From: Herpetosiphonaceae bacterium
GTDB lineage: Bacteria; Chloroflexota; Chloroflexia; Chloroflexales; Kallotenuaceae
Assembly: GCA_036374795.1 (NCBI GenBank)
Contig: DASUTC010000024.1
Coordinates: forward strand, 1 to 61,632
Direction of reading: 5' to 3'
Length of the DNA stretch: 61,632 nucleotides
A program made the translations under genes and the position numbers. Of this stretch, positions 8,432 to 17,901 are shown piece after piece. Below the pieces are notes generated by a model that saw nothing but the letters and a program-made list of their open reading frames with translations, was not told the origin of the DNA and searched no databases. The stretch's first letter is position 1, and every line of letters starts with the position of its first letter.

Positions 8432-9415
8432 CTACTGAAGGCCCGCCGAGGCGCTCGTCAGGTGATGCTGCCTGGCGAAGGCGTCCCAGCTGGCCGTAGC
8501 CGTGGCGATCTGGCTGCGCGCCTCCTGTAGCCGCAGGGCAGCGCGATTTGCCAGCGTGACATCGTAGCTGCTGTAAAACTCCAGCATCTTATCAAGCGCC
8601 TCCTGTTCCATCGCCAGTCCATCCAGATACAGGCGATGAGTGTCGGAGATCTCCGTCGGCGCGACAACGGCGGTCAGCTTCTCGCGGCTCTGCTGCACCC
8701 GGTCGCGGAGCTGCTTGGTCGCGGTTGCGCGCTCGACCGTCGTGCGTCCGCCGTCGGTCGTGCTACGATAGGCGGTCGTCGCCTCCTGCAACACCTGCCG
8801 CTCGGCGCTGATCGTGTCGAAGTAGGCGCGTACCGTCGCCGGATCGGTGGGCTGCGCGGCGACGACAGCGGTTGGAACTGCCGTCTTTTTGATCGCCAGC
8901 GCCGTCGCGGTCGGCACCACTGCCTCGCGCGCCTCGATAAACGACGGCAGCGGCTGTGCCTGGATCACCACGCGCACGCCGAGCGTCGCGCCGATCAGCA
9001 CGATCGGGATCAGCAGCAGCGCCCGCAGCGTCCAGAGCCAGGTCGATTGCCGGGCGCGCCACGCCGACCACCAGTTGTCGGGCGGGGTGGTGGTGAGCAG
9101 CAGCGTTCTGCTGGGCGCGGGCGGTGGCGCGCCCGCCTGCTGCGCCTGCCGCTCGATCCAGGCCAGGCCCTTCTGGGCACGCTCGTTTGCCGGATTGACG
9201 CCGAGCACCGCGCGCAGACAGAAGGCGACATCGCCGGGATCGTCCAGCACGCCGCTCAGCCACAGCCAGGCTTGCTCGTGCTGCGGATCGAGCTTGACGG
9301 CCTGCCGTAACAGCGAGGCGGCCAGTGTTTTCTGCCCGCCACGCGCCGCAGCGACGCCGCGCGTATAAAGCTGCTCGGCCTGCTGGCTAAAAATTTTGAC
9401 GCCGCGCTCAGACAT
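8432..9415 (-). CDS. TPR protein with a membrane segment
   Basis: A 327-residue protein with TPR-like helical repeats at about residues 8-90 (AEQLYTRGVAAARGGQ and the following units), a Pro-rich linker, one hydrophobic membrane segment at about 128-152, and a long helical region outside the membrane (about 165-320). The arrangement suggests a cytoplasmic TPR module on a single-pass anchor. No enzyme motif is seen. It starts at ATG 9415 without a clear ribosome site. Its upstream region carries a block of GTTTCAA repeats shared with the GH18 gene upstream. Confidence 0.65.
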   Translation of the reverse strand: MSERGVKIFSQQAEQLYTRGVAAARGGQKTLAASLLRQAVKLDPQHEQAWLWLSGVLDDPGDVAFCLRAVLGVNPANERAQKGLAWIERQAQQAGAPPPAPSRTLLLTTTPPDNWWSAWRARQSTWLWTLRALLLIPIVLIGATLGVRVVIQAQPLPSFIEAREAVVPTATALAIKKTAVPTAVVAAQPTDPATVRAYFDTISAERQVLQEATTAYRSTTDGGRTTVERATATKQLRDRVQQSREKLTAVVAPTEISDTHRLYLDGLAMEQEALDKMLEFYSSYDVTLANRAALRLQEARSQIATATASWDAFARQHHLTSASAGLQ

Positions 9416-9428
9416 ACGTTCTTACCGT

Positions 9429-9530
9429 CGAGTTCAACGTTTCAAGTTTCAAGTTTCAAGTTTCAAGTTCTAGCCCCGTCCCTTTGTGTGCCCAGAGGGC
9501 GCCCGTTCTTTGTTCCTTTGTTCCTCTCCA
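9429..9530. repeat. Composite 7-mer intergenic repeat (copy 2)
   Basis: Four to five tandem GTTTCAA units (about 9439-9470), a GC-rich spacer with CCCAGAGGGCGCCCG, then TTCTTTG/TTCCTTTG units. It occupies nearly the whole gap between the TPR gene and the GH18 gene. Confidence 0.85.
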
Positions 9531-9536
9531 GGTGCC

Positions 9537-10859
9537 TCAATGATCGGGGAGATAGGTGTTGACGACGCGCTGCACCACCGATGGATTCTCGACCAACTGT
9601 TTGCGTACGACTTCCCAATTTTGCGGATCTTCGTTGCCGAGCCGCCAGATCGCGATGCCCGCCAGATCGAGCTGCTCGACGAGGTTCAGCTTGGCTTGCA
9701 GCGAGCGGTGATCGGCAAACCAGACCGTGCGGCGCTGCCCGTTGCGCCGATAGGTAAACCACGACTCCTCGATCGGGCCGCTGCTGTCGCGGGCGGCGAG
9801 ATTCACATCCGGCTGGTAGATGTCGATCAGCCGCTGAATATCCGTCCAGGTCTGCGCAACGGCGTCCTCGCCCTCGCCCCAGTTGTAGCCGTAGAACGGA
9901 ATGCCGATCTGGATCTTCTCCGGCGGCACCACCGAGCGCGCGTACTCGCCGACGGCTGCGACCCAGCTCATGGGCGCGATCGGGCCGGGACCGCCGCCGC
10001 GCCAGTGAAAGTCGTAGGTCATGATCCGCACCCGATCGCAGATCTCGCCGAGCAGCTTCCAGTCCTGAAAACCACCCAGCCCGCCGCCGTCGTCCGTCTT
10101 GGCATGGACCGCCACGGTCAGCAGCTTGCCCTCGGCCCGCAGCGCCGCCGATAGCTCCTGCATAAAGGTGCTGTACGCCTCGCGGCTGCTGGCCGGCAGC
10201 GACTCGTAATCGATGTCGATGCCGTCGTAGCCGTAGATGCGGACCTCGTGCATGATCGCGTCGATGTGCTGCTTGCGCCGCGCCGGGTCGCGCAGCAGCG
10301 GGACGATCGCTTCGGGAGCCATCACGTTATGGATCGTCGGCGTGACGAGCACATCGGCGGCGTGCGCGGCCTCGACCAGCTGCCGGTCGCGCGCGCCGAT
10401 GTCGGGGATCAGCGCGCCGTTGGCGATGTTGGTGGTGTACCAGAAGGGGCTGACCTCGTCAAGGATGTCTTTGTTGGCGTCGAACGAGGCGCGTGCCCGC
10501 TCGGCGTCGAACGAGGTCGGCAGCCACGCGGCGATCGATCGCCCGGTCTTGGGATGGACCACCGAGATCGGGCGCGGCGTGGGCGCGGCGGGCGCTGGCT
10601 GCGCCGCAGCGGCAACAGTCGGCTGCGCCGTGGGCGTGGATGTGGGCGGGAGCGGCGTGGATGTGGGCGGGAAGAACGCGGCCTCAAGGCGGCGGCGCTC
10701 GATCACCACCTGGCGCTGCTGCCAGATCTGGATCGTATCGCTGACCAGGAGCGTCCAGAGCACGAACAGCAGCAGATAGCCGACCACGATCACTGGACGT
10801 GGCAGGATACTCAGGCGGCGTAGGCCGCTCTCAGACGCGATCCGTAAGCGTTGCACCAT
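9537..10859 (-). CDS. Membrane-anchored glycoside hydrolase family 18 (YaaH/chitinase-like)
   Basis: About 440 residues: short basic N-terminus, one membrane helix (about 20-40), a Pro/Thr/Ser-rich linker (about 63-100) and a GH18 catalytic domain. The family signature DGIDIDYE (about 212-219) supplies the catalytic Glu, and MTYDFHW and GIPFYGYNWGEG fit the substrate barrel. The domain most resembles spore-germination/YaaH-type GH18 enzymes acting on GlcNAc-containing glycans such as peptidoglycan. The frame continues 13 codons upstream to a TTG, but ATG 10859 gives the more normal signal anchor. Confidence 0.85.
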   Translation of the reverse strand: MVQRLRIASESGLRRLSILPRPVIVVGYLLLFVLWTLLVSDTIQIWQQRQVVIERRRLEAAFFPPTSTPLPPTSTPTAQPTVAAAAQPAPAAPTPRPISVVHPKTGRSIAAWLPTSFDAERARASFDANKDILDEVSPFWYTTNIANGALIPDIGARDRQLVEAAHAADVLVTPTIHNVMAPEAIVPLLRDPARRKQHIDAIMHEVRIYGYDGIDIDYESLPASSREAYSTFMQELSAALRAEGKLLTVAVHAKTDDGGGLGGFQDWKLLGEICDRVRIMTYDFHWRGGGPGPIAPMSWVAAVGEYARSVVPPEKIQIGIPFYGYNWGEGEDAVAQTWTDIQRLIDIYQPDVNLAARDSSGPIEESWFTYRRNGQRRTVWFADHRSLQAKLNLVEQLDLAGIAIWRLGNEDPQNWEVVRKQLVENPSVVQRVVNTYLPDH

Positions 10860-10898
10860 AACGCGGCGCAGGCTACCATAGCGCGAATCGCCCGTCAA

Positions 10899-11322
10899 GT
10901 CTCAGCGGCACCAACGGTCATGAATAGGGCCGCCACTTAATCCTAGTGCCGCGTCCGACCGTTTTTCGCGTCTTGCTCCGCTCTGAATCTCAGCGTGCGC
11001 GCATTTCGTCCACGCCGATGCTACAATGATCGATCATCGCTCCCCGCGCTGCCACCGCTGCGGTCGAAGACGCGCGCCCGGCAGCCGCTCTGCTGAAAAA
11101 TCGTCATGTTTGCTAAAGAACTTCCATCATTGATCGAGCAAATAGCTGCTATACTGATGGGAATCCGTGAAATCTTTGTGCTTGAACAGACGATGGTCGC
11201 GATTCGCCGGGCTGTTGAACACAGAGCGTCAACTCCTTGTTGTGCGGCGCGCTTCGGGACACGTATGTCAGGCTCCACATGTTCTATACGATTGATACGA
11301 CATTTGGCATCTAGGGTGTAGC
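10899..11322. other. Intergenic region without a convincing gene
   Basis: Less GC-rich than its surroundings. Two short open frames on opposite strands (11106-11321 plus, 11021-11278 minus) overlap each other, lack ribosome sites and do not look like proteins. TACAAT near 11020 and other AT-rich stretches could be promoters for the aminotransferase at 11323, but I cannot place a reliable -35. No repeat or hairpin stands out. Confidence 0.4.
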
Positions 11323-12462
11323 ATGACAGGCTTTTTTGCCGATAGCGATCTTTCCCCCAACCGAATCGAGCAAGTGCGCAGCGCCTTACAGGGCCAATAC
11401 ATCGATCTCACCAGCAGCAACCCGACACATCAGGGCTTGCTGTTTCCGTCCCATATCCTTGAGGCCGCCGCGTCCGCCTACTGGGGCCACCGACGCTACG
11501 ATCCGCATCCCCGTGGCCTGCCTGCCGCCCTTGATGCCATCTGCGGCTACTATGCGCGGCGCTCATCGCCGCTCGCGATCAGCCCCGACGATGTGTTTAT
11601 CACCGCCAGCACCAGCGAGGCCTACTCGCTGCTGTTTGCGCTGCTGACCGCGCCGGGCGATAACGTGCTCGCGCCGGTCGTCACCTATCCGCTCTTCGAG
11701 TTTCTGGCCGAGATCCACCACATCGAGCTGCGGCCCTACGCGATCGACGAGGCGCGCGGCTGGCGCATCGACCCGGCCAGCCTGCACGCGCAGGTTGATG
11801 GGCGCACGCGCGCGGTGCTGATCGTCTCGCCGCATAATCCAACGGGGGCGATCGTCGCGGAGCCGCTGCCCGCGCTGACGACGCTGGGCCTGCCCCTGAT
11901 CTGCGACGAGGTCTTTGCCGAGTTTACCTACCGCGCCGCCAGCGCGCCGCCGATCGGCACGCTCCATCCCGATCTGCCGGTCTTTCATCTCAACGGCATC
12001 TCGAAGCTCTTTGCGCTGCCCGATCTGAAGCTGGGCTGGATCGCGCTTAACGCTGCGGCGCGGCACTATGCCGATCGGCTCGAATTGCTCAACGATACCT
12101 TCCTGGGCAGCAATATGCTGACGCAGCATATGCTCCCGACGCTGTTCGCACAGGGCATGCCGTTTGTGGCCCAGATGCGCGAGCGGGTGCGGCATAACCT
12201 TGATCTGGCGCTGGCGCGGCTGTCGACCAGCCCGCTGCTGCGCGTGCAGCCGCCCGACGGCGGCTACTATCTCTTTCCTGAGGTGCTGGGCTGGGACGAT
12301 GAGGAGGAGCTGGTGCTGCACTGTCTGCGGCATGGCGTGCTGGTCCATCCCGGCTATTTCTACGGCTACGAGCGCGGCGCGCACATCATGCTGTCGTGCC
12401 TGACGGAGACGCAGCAGCTCGCTCGCGGGCTGGATGTGCTGCTCGCCGCGCTTAAGGCGTGA
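11323..12462 (+). CDS. PLP-dependent aminotransferase, class I/II
   Basis: A 379-residue fold-type I aminotransferase. Recognisable are SSNPTHQG near the N-terminus, SPHNPTGA at the PLP ring, ICDEVFAEF, the Schiff-base lysine in NGISKLFALPDLKLGW, and the C-terminal substrate region. Length and motif order fit the aspartate/alanine/histidinol-phosphate aminotransferase group. The substrate cannot be fixed and no pathway genes are adjacent. It starts at ATG 11323 with no strong ribosome site. It converges with the next gene with an 18-base gap. Confidence 0.82.
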   Translation: MTGFFADSDLSPNRIEQVRSALQGQYIDLTSSNPTHQGLLFPSHILEAAASAYWGHRRYDPHPRGLPAALDAICGYYARRSSPLAISPDDVFITASTSEAYSLLFALLTAPGDNVLAPVVTYPLFEFLAEIHHIELRPYAIDEARGWRIDPASLHAQVDGRTRAVLIVSPHNPTGAIVAEPLPALTTLGLPLICDEVFAEFTYRAASAPPIGTLHPDLPVFHLNGISKLFALPDLKLGWIALNAAARHYADRLELLNDTFLGSNMLTQHMLPTLFAQGMPFVAQMRERVRHNLDLALARLSTSPLLRVQPPDGGYYLFPEVLGWDDEEELVLHCLRHGVLVHPGYFYGYERGAHIMLSCLTETQQLARGLDVLLAALKA

Positions 12463-12480
12463 GCGGCGGCGAGCGGCGGC

Positions 12481-13074
12481 TTAGCGGACCAGCTTCGGTA
12501 GGAAACGATTGCTTCGCTGCATATAGGCCCGGTATCGCTCTCCGAACGTTTCGAGCATCACGGCTTCCTCGTGCCGCAGGCGCGCCGCGACAACCGCAGC
12601 GACACCGCCGAGCCAGAAGAGGCCGATCGCCCAGTCGGCTGAGAGCAGCGTCAGGCCGAGCGCCAGCAAAAACAGCACCGAGTACATCGGGTGGCGCACG
12701 GTGCGATACGGCCCGCTGGTGATCAGCGTGTGCCCCTGGCGGACATGCAGAACGGTAGAAAAATTCTGTCCGAGCGCGTGCTGGACCCACACCAGCAGCG
12801 GCAGCGCGACGGCTCCGAGCGCCGCGCCAAGCCAGCGCACCCAGATCGGCAGCGGCAGGGCGGACCATTCCATCCACGATGGGCGGAGCAGATACACCAG
12901 AACTGTGATCATGCCGCCCAGTCCCAGCACGGCCTGCGCGATCATCTGGCGCGTGCTTTCTTTGTAGCTGACCGGCTCGGCTGAGCGCGCGGCGGCGCGG
13001 TAGTAGCTCCGAATCAGCAGCATCACGACGATTTGCGCGGCGAGTATGGCCCGCAGCACTGCTTCGTTCGACAT
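12481..13074 (-). CDS. Isoprenylcysteine carboxyl methyltransferase-like membrane protein
   Basis: A 197-residue polytopic membrane protein with the C-terminal ICMT/PEMT-type signature: ITSGPYRTVRHPMYS followed by a membrane pair and RLRHEEAVMLETFGERYRAYM, where the His, Arg and Glu residues bind S-adenosylmethionine in this superfamily. The substrate is not known; bacterial members methylate lipids or small molecules. ATG 13074 has AAGGAG about ten bases upstream. The frame runs further upstream but would translate repeat DNA. Confidence 0.8.
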   Translation of the reverse strand: MSNEAVLRAILAAQIVVMLLIRSYYRAAARSAEPVSYKESTRQMIAQAVLGLGGMITVLVYLLRPSWMEWSALPLPIWVRWLGAALGAVALPLLVWVQHALGQNFSTVLHVRQGHTLITSGPYRTVRHPMYSVLFLLALGLTLLSADWAIGLFWLGGVAAVVAARLRHEEAVMLETFGERYRAYMQRSNRFLPKLVR

Positions 13075-13088
13075 AGCCTGTGCTCCTT

Positions 13089-13297
13089 GTTTCGGGAGTT
13101 CCAAGTTCAGGCCCGCACCCCCGGCGCTGCCGCGCCACCCCTTCTCTCGCTGCCCAGGCGAGGGGGAAGATGGAGCTTGTTGTTCTTCGTTCTTGGCTCT
13201 CCCCTTTGTTCTCTGTTCCGCGTGCCATGCGGGTGCCATGCGGGTGCCCTTTGGGCATGGGCGCCCGGCATGGGCACCCGGCGTCTCGGTTCTTCTC
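13089..13297. repeat. Composite intergenic repeat, long form (copy 3)
   Basis: In plus orientation: a degenerate GTTTCAA block (13089-13108), the GC-rich block starting AGGCCCGCACCC, TTCTTCG/TTCTTGG units, CTTTGTTCTCTGTTC, then two tandem copies of GCGGGTGCCAT and an inverted GGGCGCCCGGCATGGGC element. It fills the gap between the ICMT-like gene and mntD. The module order matches the copies at 50727-50870 and 58187-58372, and the reverse of 42250-42377. Confidence 0.85.
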
Positions 13298-14403
13298 TAC
13301 CGTGCAATCACCCGCTGCGCTAGCATGCGCCCGTCCGATGTTAGCTCAAGATGTCCGTTTTCGCGTCGCACCAGCCCGCCCTGTGCCGCGCGTTGCACCA
13401 CCTCGGCGGCAAACTCCGCCGTCCAGCGCAGATCGGCCTGAAGGTGTCCCAGCGAGCTTTCCTGCGCCTGCTGCGGCGTGCCCTCGTGATGCGCCAGGTG
13501 AACGACGAGCACCTCGGTGGCGAACTGACGACGCTGCCGCACGCGGCGCAGGGCCTTGGCGAGCAGCCCGTGATGCGGCGCGAAGAGCAGCGCCAGCGCA
13601 AAGCAGATCCCGGCAACCGTCGCCATCGCGCCCGCGATCGAGGCGTCCAGCACCATCGCCAGGGCGTAGCCCATGACCGCCGCGACGATGCCGATCAGCA
13701 CCGACAGCACGATCAGCATGGGCAGCCGATCCGTCAGCAGGTAGGCCGTCGCGGGCGGCACGATCAGGAACGCCACCACCAGGATCGCGCCGACGGCGGT
13801 AAACGCGCCCACCGTGGTCAGCGAAACCATGGTCATCAGCGCGTAGTGCAGCACCACGGGCGAGAAGCCGATCGTCGCCGCAAACGCCGCGTCGAACGTC
13901 GCGAGCTTGAGCTCTTTGTAGAAGAGCAGGACAAACGCCAGATTGATGATCGTCAGACCGCCCAGCACGTAGAGCGGCTGCGGCCCGACGCTATAGCCGC
14001 TGATGATCAGCAGATCGAAGGGCGCGAGCGCGATCTCGCCGTAGAGGATCGCGTCGGTGTCGAGGTGGACGTTGGCAAAGAACTTCGATACCAGGAACGT
14101 GCCCAGCGCGAAGAGCGCCGGAAAGACCAGGCCGATCGCCGCGTCACGCTTGACTCGTCCGCTGCGCAGCAGGATCTCCACCAGCACGACGGTCAGAACG
14201 CCCGCGCCCGCCGCGCCGAGCGCGCCGATCCACAGGTTCGGCCCGCGCGCGATGAAGTAGCCCGCCACCAGACCGGGCAGGATCGCGTGGCTGATCGCGT
14301 CGGCCATCATCGCCATCCGCCGCAGCAGCAGGAACGTGCCGATCAGCGCGCAGGCGGTCGCCGTGAAGATGCCGGTGAGCAGCACAACCAGGATCGGATT
14401 CAT
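13297..14403 (-). CDS. mntD: Metal ABC permease fused to a C-terminal winged-helix domain
   Basis: Permease of the MntC/ZnuB (ABC-3) family, 368 residues. Residues 1 to about 270 carry eight or nine membrane helices with the family pattern MADAISHAILPGL. The last 80-90 residues are soluble and look like a DtxR/MntR-type winged helix (TEVLVVHLAHHEG, LRWTAEFAAEVVQRAAQGGLVRREN, LTSDGRMLAQ). Such permease-regulator fusions are known in this family. Start ATG 14403 overlaps the previous stop as ATGA. Last gene of the mntABCD-type operon. Confidence 0.9.
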   Translation of the reverse strand: MNPILVVLLTGIFTATACALIGTFLLLRRMAMMADAISHAILPGLVAGYFIARGPNLWIGALGAAGAGVLTVVLVEILLRSGRVKRDAAIGLVFPALFALGTFLVSKFFANVHLDTDAILYGEIALAPFDLLIISGYSVGPQPLYVLGGLTIINLAFVLLFYKELKLATFDAAFAATIGFSPVVLHYALMTMVSLTTVGAFTAVGAILVVAFLIVPPATAYLLTDRLPMLIVLSVLIGIVAAVMGYALAMVLDASIAGAMATVAGICFALALLFAPHHGLLAKALRRVRQRRQFATEVLVVHLAHHEGTPQQAQESSLGHLQADLRWTAEFAAEVVQRAAQGGLVRRENGHLELTSDGRMLAQRVIAR

Positions 14404-15338
14404 CGCTGGCCTCCTCGCTGTGTGAACGCCGCCCGCCGCGCCTCGGACGAGACGAGCGCCCGCCGGTTGCGCCGGTTGCGCAGAGCTTCCCAGACCAGAC
14501 CGCGCGCCCTGCCGAAGAGCAGCGAGACGATCACAATCGCCGTCGCGCTCAAGATCACCATCGGCCCGGTCGGTAGCTTGCTGTCGCTGACGCTGATCAG
14601 CGCGCCGCTCACGCCCGCCAGCGCGCCGAAGAGCGCTGCCAGCACCAGCATCATGCCCAGGCGCTCGGTCCACTGCCGCGCCGCAGCAGCGGGAGCGATC
14701 AGCATCGCGGCCATCAGCACCACGCCTACCGTTTGCAGCCCGATCAAGACCGCCACGACGATCAGCGATGTCAGCAGCACGCTCAGCCGCTTGACGGGAT
14801 AGCCCAGTGTCGCCGCGAAGGCCGGATCGAAGGTCAGCAGCTTGAACTCTTTGAAGAGCAGCGCCACCAGAGTCAGCGCGACGCTGCCAAGCGCCGCCAT
14901 GGTGATCACCTGCTCCTGCACCAGCGTTGCGGCCTGGCCGAAGAGGTATTTGTCGAGGCCCGACTGACTGGCGCTGCCGCTGTGCTGGATGAACGTCAGC
15001 AGCATGATCCCGAAGCCGAAGAAGACGGTCAGCACGATGCCCAGCGCGGCATCCTCGCTGATGCGCGTCTCGCTGACGATCCGCAGGATCAGCAGCGTGC
15101 CGAGCCAGCCCGCGATGCCCGCGCCGACCAGCAGGATCAGCGGTGCTTTGGTGCCTGTAGCGATGTAGGCCAGGCAGATACCGGGCAGCGCCGCGTGCGA
15201 GAGCGCGTCGCCCAGCAGCGCCTGGTTCCGCAGCAGCGCGAACGAGCCCAGGATACCGCCGACCACGCCCAGGATCGCCGCGCCGAGCGCGATGTTGCGC
15301 AGCGTGTAGTCGAAGAAGAGATCGTAGAGCAGGTTCAT
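14400..15338 (-). CDS. mntC: Metal (Mn/Zn) ABC transporter permease
   Basis: ABC-3 family permease, 312 residues, about eight membrane helices, with [21 protein letters not shown] and the conserved [13 protein letters not shown] loop. It pairs with the next permease, as in operons with two permease genes such as Bacillus mntABCD. The start ATG overlaps the ATPase stop (ATGA) and its own stop overlaps the next start in the same way. The manganese assignment rests on the neighbouring MntR-like regulator; zinc or iron are alternatives. Confidence 0.9.
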   Translation of the reverse strand: MNLLYDLFFDYTLRNIALGAAILGVVGGILGSFALLRNQALLGDALSHAALPGICLAYIATGTKAPLILLVGAGIAGWLGTLLILRIVSETRISEDAALGIVLTVFFGFGIMLLTFIQHSGSASQSGLDKYLFGQAATLVQEQVITMAALGSVALTLVALLFKEFKLLTFDPAFAATLGYPVKRLSVLLTSLIVVAVLIGLQTVGVVLMAAMLIAPAAAARQWTERLGMMLVLAALFGALAGVSGALISVSDSKLPTGPMVILSATAIVIVSLLFGRARGLVWEALRNRRNRRALVSSEARRAAFTQRGGQR

Positions 15339-16147
15339 TGCGCCGCTCCTTGTCCCGGCTCGACCGGCTCGGCTTCCAGTTGGCTGGCGCGTCCCTGTCC
15401 GATCTGCTCCAGCAGCGCGATCCGACCGCCGTAGGTCCGTTGCAGGTTGTCGGGCGTGAATGTTGTCTTGAACGGCCCGCTGGCGATCAGCCGCACGTTC
15501 AACAGCGCCAGCCAGTCGAAGTACTCAGGCGCGCTCTCCAGATCGTGGTGGACGACCACGACGGTTTTGCCTGTGTCGCGCAGCTCGCGCAGTAGCGTGA
15601 CGATCGCCCGCTCGGTGGTGGCGTCCACGCCGACGAATGGCTCGTCCATGAAGTAGATCTGCGCGTCCTGGGCCAGGGCGCGGGCCAGAAAGACGCGCTG
15701 CTGCTGTCCGCCCGAAAGCTGGCTGATCTGGCGATGGGCGAGATCGGCCAGGCCGACTTTTTCGAGGCAGCGCAGCGCGACCTCGCGCTCCCGCCGTCCG
15801 GGCCGTCGCAGCCAGCCGAGCCGACCGTAGAGGCCCATCGTCACGACATCCAGGGCATCCGTCGGAAAGTCCCAATCGACGCTGCCGCGCTGCGGCACGT
15901 AGCCAACGATGCGCCGCTGCGGGTTGTAGGGCTGCCCGCCGATCAGGATCGTGCCCGCTGCGGTCGGCACCAGGTTCAGCATCGCTTTCATCAGCGTGGA
16001 CTTGCCCGCGCCGTTCGGCCCGATGATCGCGGTCAGCGTCCCGCGTGGAATGCTCAGGTCGATGTCCCACAGCACGGGCGCCTCACGGTACGCAACCGTC
16101 AAATCGTTGATCTCGACGGCGGGCGTTTGAGGGGTGTCTGTCTCCAT
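15335..16147 (-). CDS. mntB: Metal (Mn/Zn) ABC transporter ATP-binding protein
   Basis: ATPase of the importer, 270 residues. Walker [11 protein letters not shown]-loop region [12 protein letters not shown] (the WDFP stretch is typical of Mn/Zn transporters), signature LSGGQQQR, Walker [12 protein letters not shown] and the switch His in VVVHHD are present. It starts 11 bases after the binding-protein gene and overlaps the first permease by four bases, so one transcript is expected. Confidence 0.94.
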   Translation of the reverse strand: METDTPQTPAVEINDLTVAYREAPVLWDIDLSIPRGTLTAIIGPNGAGKSTLMKAMLNLVPTAAGTILIGGQPYNPQRRIVGYVPQRGSVDWDFPTDALDVVTMGLYGRLGWLRRPGRREREVALRCLEKVGLADLAHRQISQLSGGQQQRVFLARALAQDAQIYFMDEPFVGVDATTERAIVTLLRELRDTGKTVVVVHHDLESAPEYFDWLALLNVRLIASGPFKTTFTPDNLQRTYGGRIALLEQIGQGRASQLEAEPVEPGQGAAQ

Positions 16148-16158
16148 AGCTCTGTATC

Positions 16159-17133
16159 CTAGGGTTGAGGCGCGAGCGCCTTGCTGATTGTGTCCACGTT
16201 GGCGCGGAACATGCCGTTGTAGGTGCCTTCGGGCGTGCCCGCCTCGCCAAGCGCATCCGAGAAGAGCTGCCCGCCGATCGCGACCTGATGACCGCGTGAC
16301 CGAACCGCCGCCTGGACCGCCTCGATCGTCGCCTGGGGCACGCTCGACTCGATGAAGATTGCGCGAATCTTGCGGCTGGCGATAAACTCGGCGAGCGTCT
16401 GTACGTCCGCCGCGCCCGCCTCGCTGGCGGTGCTGATGCCTTGCAGCCCGCGCACTTCCAGGCCGTAGCGCACGCCGAAGTAGCCGAACGCATCGTGCGC
16501 GGTGATCAGCACGCGGGATTCCGGCGGGATCGTGCCGAGCCGCTCCTGAGCATAGGCGTCGAGCCGGGCCAGCTCTTGTTTGTAGCGCGCCGCGTTGTCG
16601 CGGTAGAGCTGCGCGCTCTTAGGATCAAGCTCGCTCAAGCGCTGCGCGACCGTGTCGGCGGTGTAGCTCCACAGCGTCGGGTCGAACCAGACGTGCGGAT
16701 CGTAGCTGCCCTCGAACTCAGGTGGCGTGCGCAGTTTCTCCGCCGGTATGCCGTCGGTGACGGCGTAGGTCGGCTTGGTGCGTGCCAGCCGCTCGAAGAT
16801 CTCGATCATGCGGCCTTCCAGATGCAGGCCGCTGTAGAAAACGGCATCGGCATTCTGGATCGTCATAACGTCGCCTGCGCTGGCCTTGTAGAGGTGTGGA
16901 TCGACGCCCGGACCCATCAGCGCGGTGACGGTCACGCGCTGCCCGCCGACATTGCGCACCACATCCGCGACATGGCCGGTGGTCGTGACGATGCGGATCG
17001 TGCGCGCGCTGAAGTCGATCCCAGCGCCGCCCGCCGTGGCGATCGGCGTGCCGCATCCCGTCAGCACCAGCAGCGCTGCCAGCGCCGCCAGCCCGATCCG
17101 CAGCACACATACGATTGGTCGGATAAAGGTCAT
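16159..17133 (-). CDS. mntA: Metal ABC transporter substrate-binding lipoprotein
   Basis: Cluster A-I (ZnuA/MntA/TroA) binding protein, 324 residues. Signal peptide with lipobox LTGC near residue 27. Likely metal ligands are His in [13 protein letters not shown], His in SGLHLEGRM, the [14 protein letters not shown] segment, and Glu/Asp near the C-terminus. There is no long His-rich loop, which slightly favours manganese over zinc. I start at ATG 17133 since the upstream frame would run through the promoter and operator. First gene of the operon. Confidence 0.92.
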   Translation of the reverse strand: MTFIRPIVCVLRIGLAALAALLVLTGCGTPIATAGGAGIDFSARTIRIVTTTGHVADVVRNVGGQRVTVTALMGPGVDPHLYKASAGDVMTIQNADAVFYSGLHLEGRMIEIFERLARTKPTYAVTDGIPAEKLRTPPEFEGSYDPHVWFDPTLWSYTADTVAQRLSELDPKSAQLYRDNAARYKQELARLDAYAQERLGTIPPESRVLITAHDAFGYFGVRYGLEVRGLQGISTASEAGAADVQTLAEFIASRKIRAIFIESSVPQATIEAVQAAVRSRGHQVAIGGQLFSDALGEAGTPEGTYNGMFRANVDTISKALAPQP

Positions 17134-17167
17134 ACTGTTCTCGCTTGCCGATTCGTGTGGGCAAAAA

Positions 17168-17196
17168 ATTATATTTAAGATCACTTAATTCTCATA
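17168..17196 (-). promoter_or_regulatory. mntA promoter region with MntR-type operator
   Basis: On the minus strand TATAAT (plus 17168-17173) is a perfect -10 box. The palindrome TTTAAG-ATCA-CTTAAT (17174-17189) fills the spacer directly upstream of it. The same pattern (TTTARG-N4-CTTAAW) lies in the mntR promoter. A regulator bound here would block transcription of the operon. The -35 is weak. The binding partner is inferred. Confidence 0.65.
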
Positions 17197-17214
17197 GCTA
17201 AAGAAAAATCGACG

Positions 17215-17889
17215 CTATCCGGTCGATATTTCGTCCACGCGGATCGCCGAGGCGGTCTGCTGCCCGATCGCGTGGGTCTGCTCGCCAACCTGGACGTACA
17301 GCGGCCCGTCGAAGGGCGCGCGCTCGCGCAGGATCACCTGCTGGCCCGGCACGAGGCCCAGCGTCGCCAGGTAGCGCAGTAGCTCAGGCGAGGCGTCGTC
17401 TACCTCGACGATGCGCAGCGGCATCTTGAGCGGCGCTGAGAGCAGCGGCCCGCCGTGCTGCTCCGGCAGCGACAGATCGCGGGCTGGAATGGGCGCGCCG
17501 TGCGGATCGAACTGCGGCTGACCCAGCCGCTCCGCGATGCGCTCCGCCAGATTTGACGAGAGCGCGTGCTCAAGCTGCTCCGCCTCGGCGTGAACCTCAT
17601 CCCAGGGCACGCCCAGCGCCTCGTACAGGTACAGCTCCAGCAGCCGGTGGTGCCGAATAACCTCAAGCGCCACACGCTCGCCCGCCGCTGTTAGCTCAAC
17701 GCCCTGGTACGGCTCGTAATGCACCAGATTCAGCTTGACCAGCGTCTGGATCATCTCGCTGACGGCGGGCGCTGAGATGTTGAGCTGCGCTTTGAGCGCG
17801 CTGTTGGAAACCGGACGCTGCCGGTTTTGCAGCGCGTAGATCGTTTTGACGTAATCCTGTACGTTTTTGCTAAACTTTTCTAACGGCAC
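17215..17889 (-). CDS. mntR: DtxR/MntR-family metal-dependent transcriptional regulator
   Basis: A 224-residue regulator with three parts: N-terminal winged helix (about 1-65, SNSALKAQLNISAPAVSEMIQTL as recognition region), metal-binding/dimerisation domain (about 70-140, RHHRLLELYLYEALGVPWDEVHAEAEQLEHALS, with the expected Glu and His ligands), and a C-terminal SH3-like FeoA domain (about 150-220). GTG 17889 is chosen because AAAGGAA sits seven bases upstream; TTG 17895 would be too close to it. The gene precedes the metal importer on the same strand and carries its own operator. Confidence 0.9.
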   Translation of the reverse strand: MPLEKFSKNVQDYVKTIYALQNRQRPVSNSALKAQLNISAPAVSEMIQTLVKLNLVHYEPYQGVELTAAGERVALEVIRHHRLLELYLYEALGVPWDEVHAEAEQLEHALSSNLAERIAERLGQPQFDPHGAPIPARDLSLPEQHGGPLLSAPLKMPLRIVEVDDASPELLRYLATLGLVPGQQVILRERAPFDGPLYVQVGEQTHAIGQQTASAIRVDEISTG

Positions 17890-17901
17890 TCCCAATTCCT
17901 T

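Noticed and set aside
9429-9530. CRISPR-like array
   Set aside because: Units are seven bases with no unique spacers and no cas genes are in the window.
11021-11321. Overlapping short frames before the aminotransferase
   Set aside because: No ribosome sites, mutually overlapping on opposite strands, non-protein-like sequence.
13351-14802. Long plus-strand frame across the mnt permeases
   Set aside because: Composition is Arg/Gln/His-rich and the opposite strand encodes polytopic membrane proteins.
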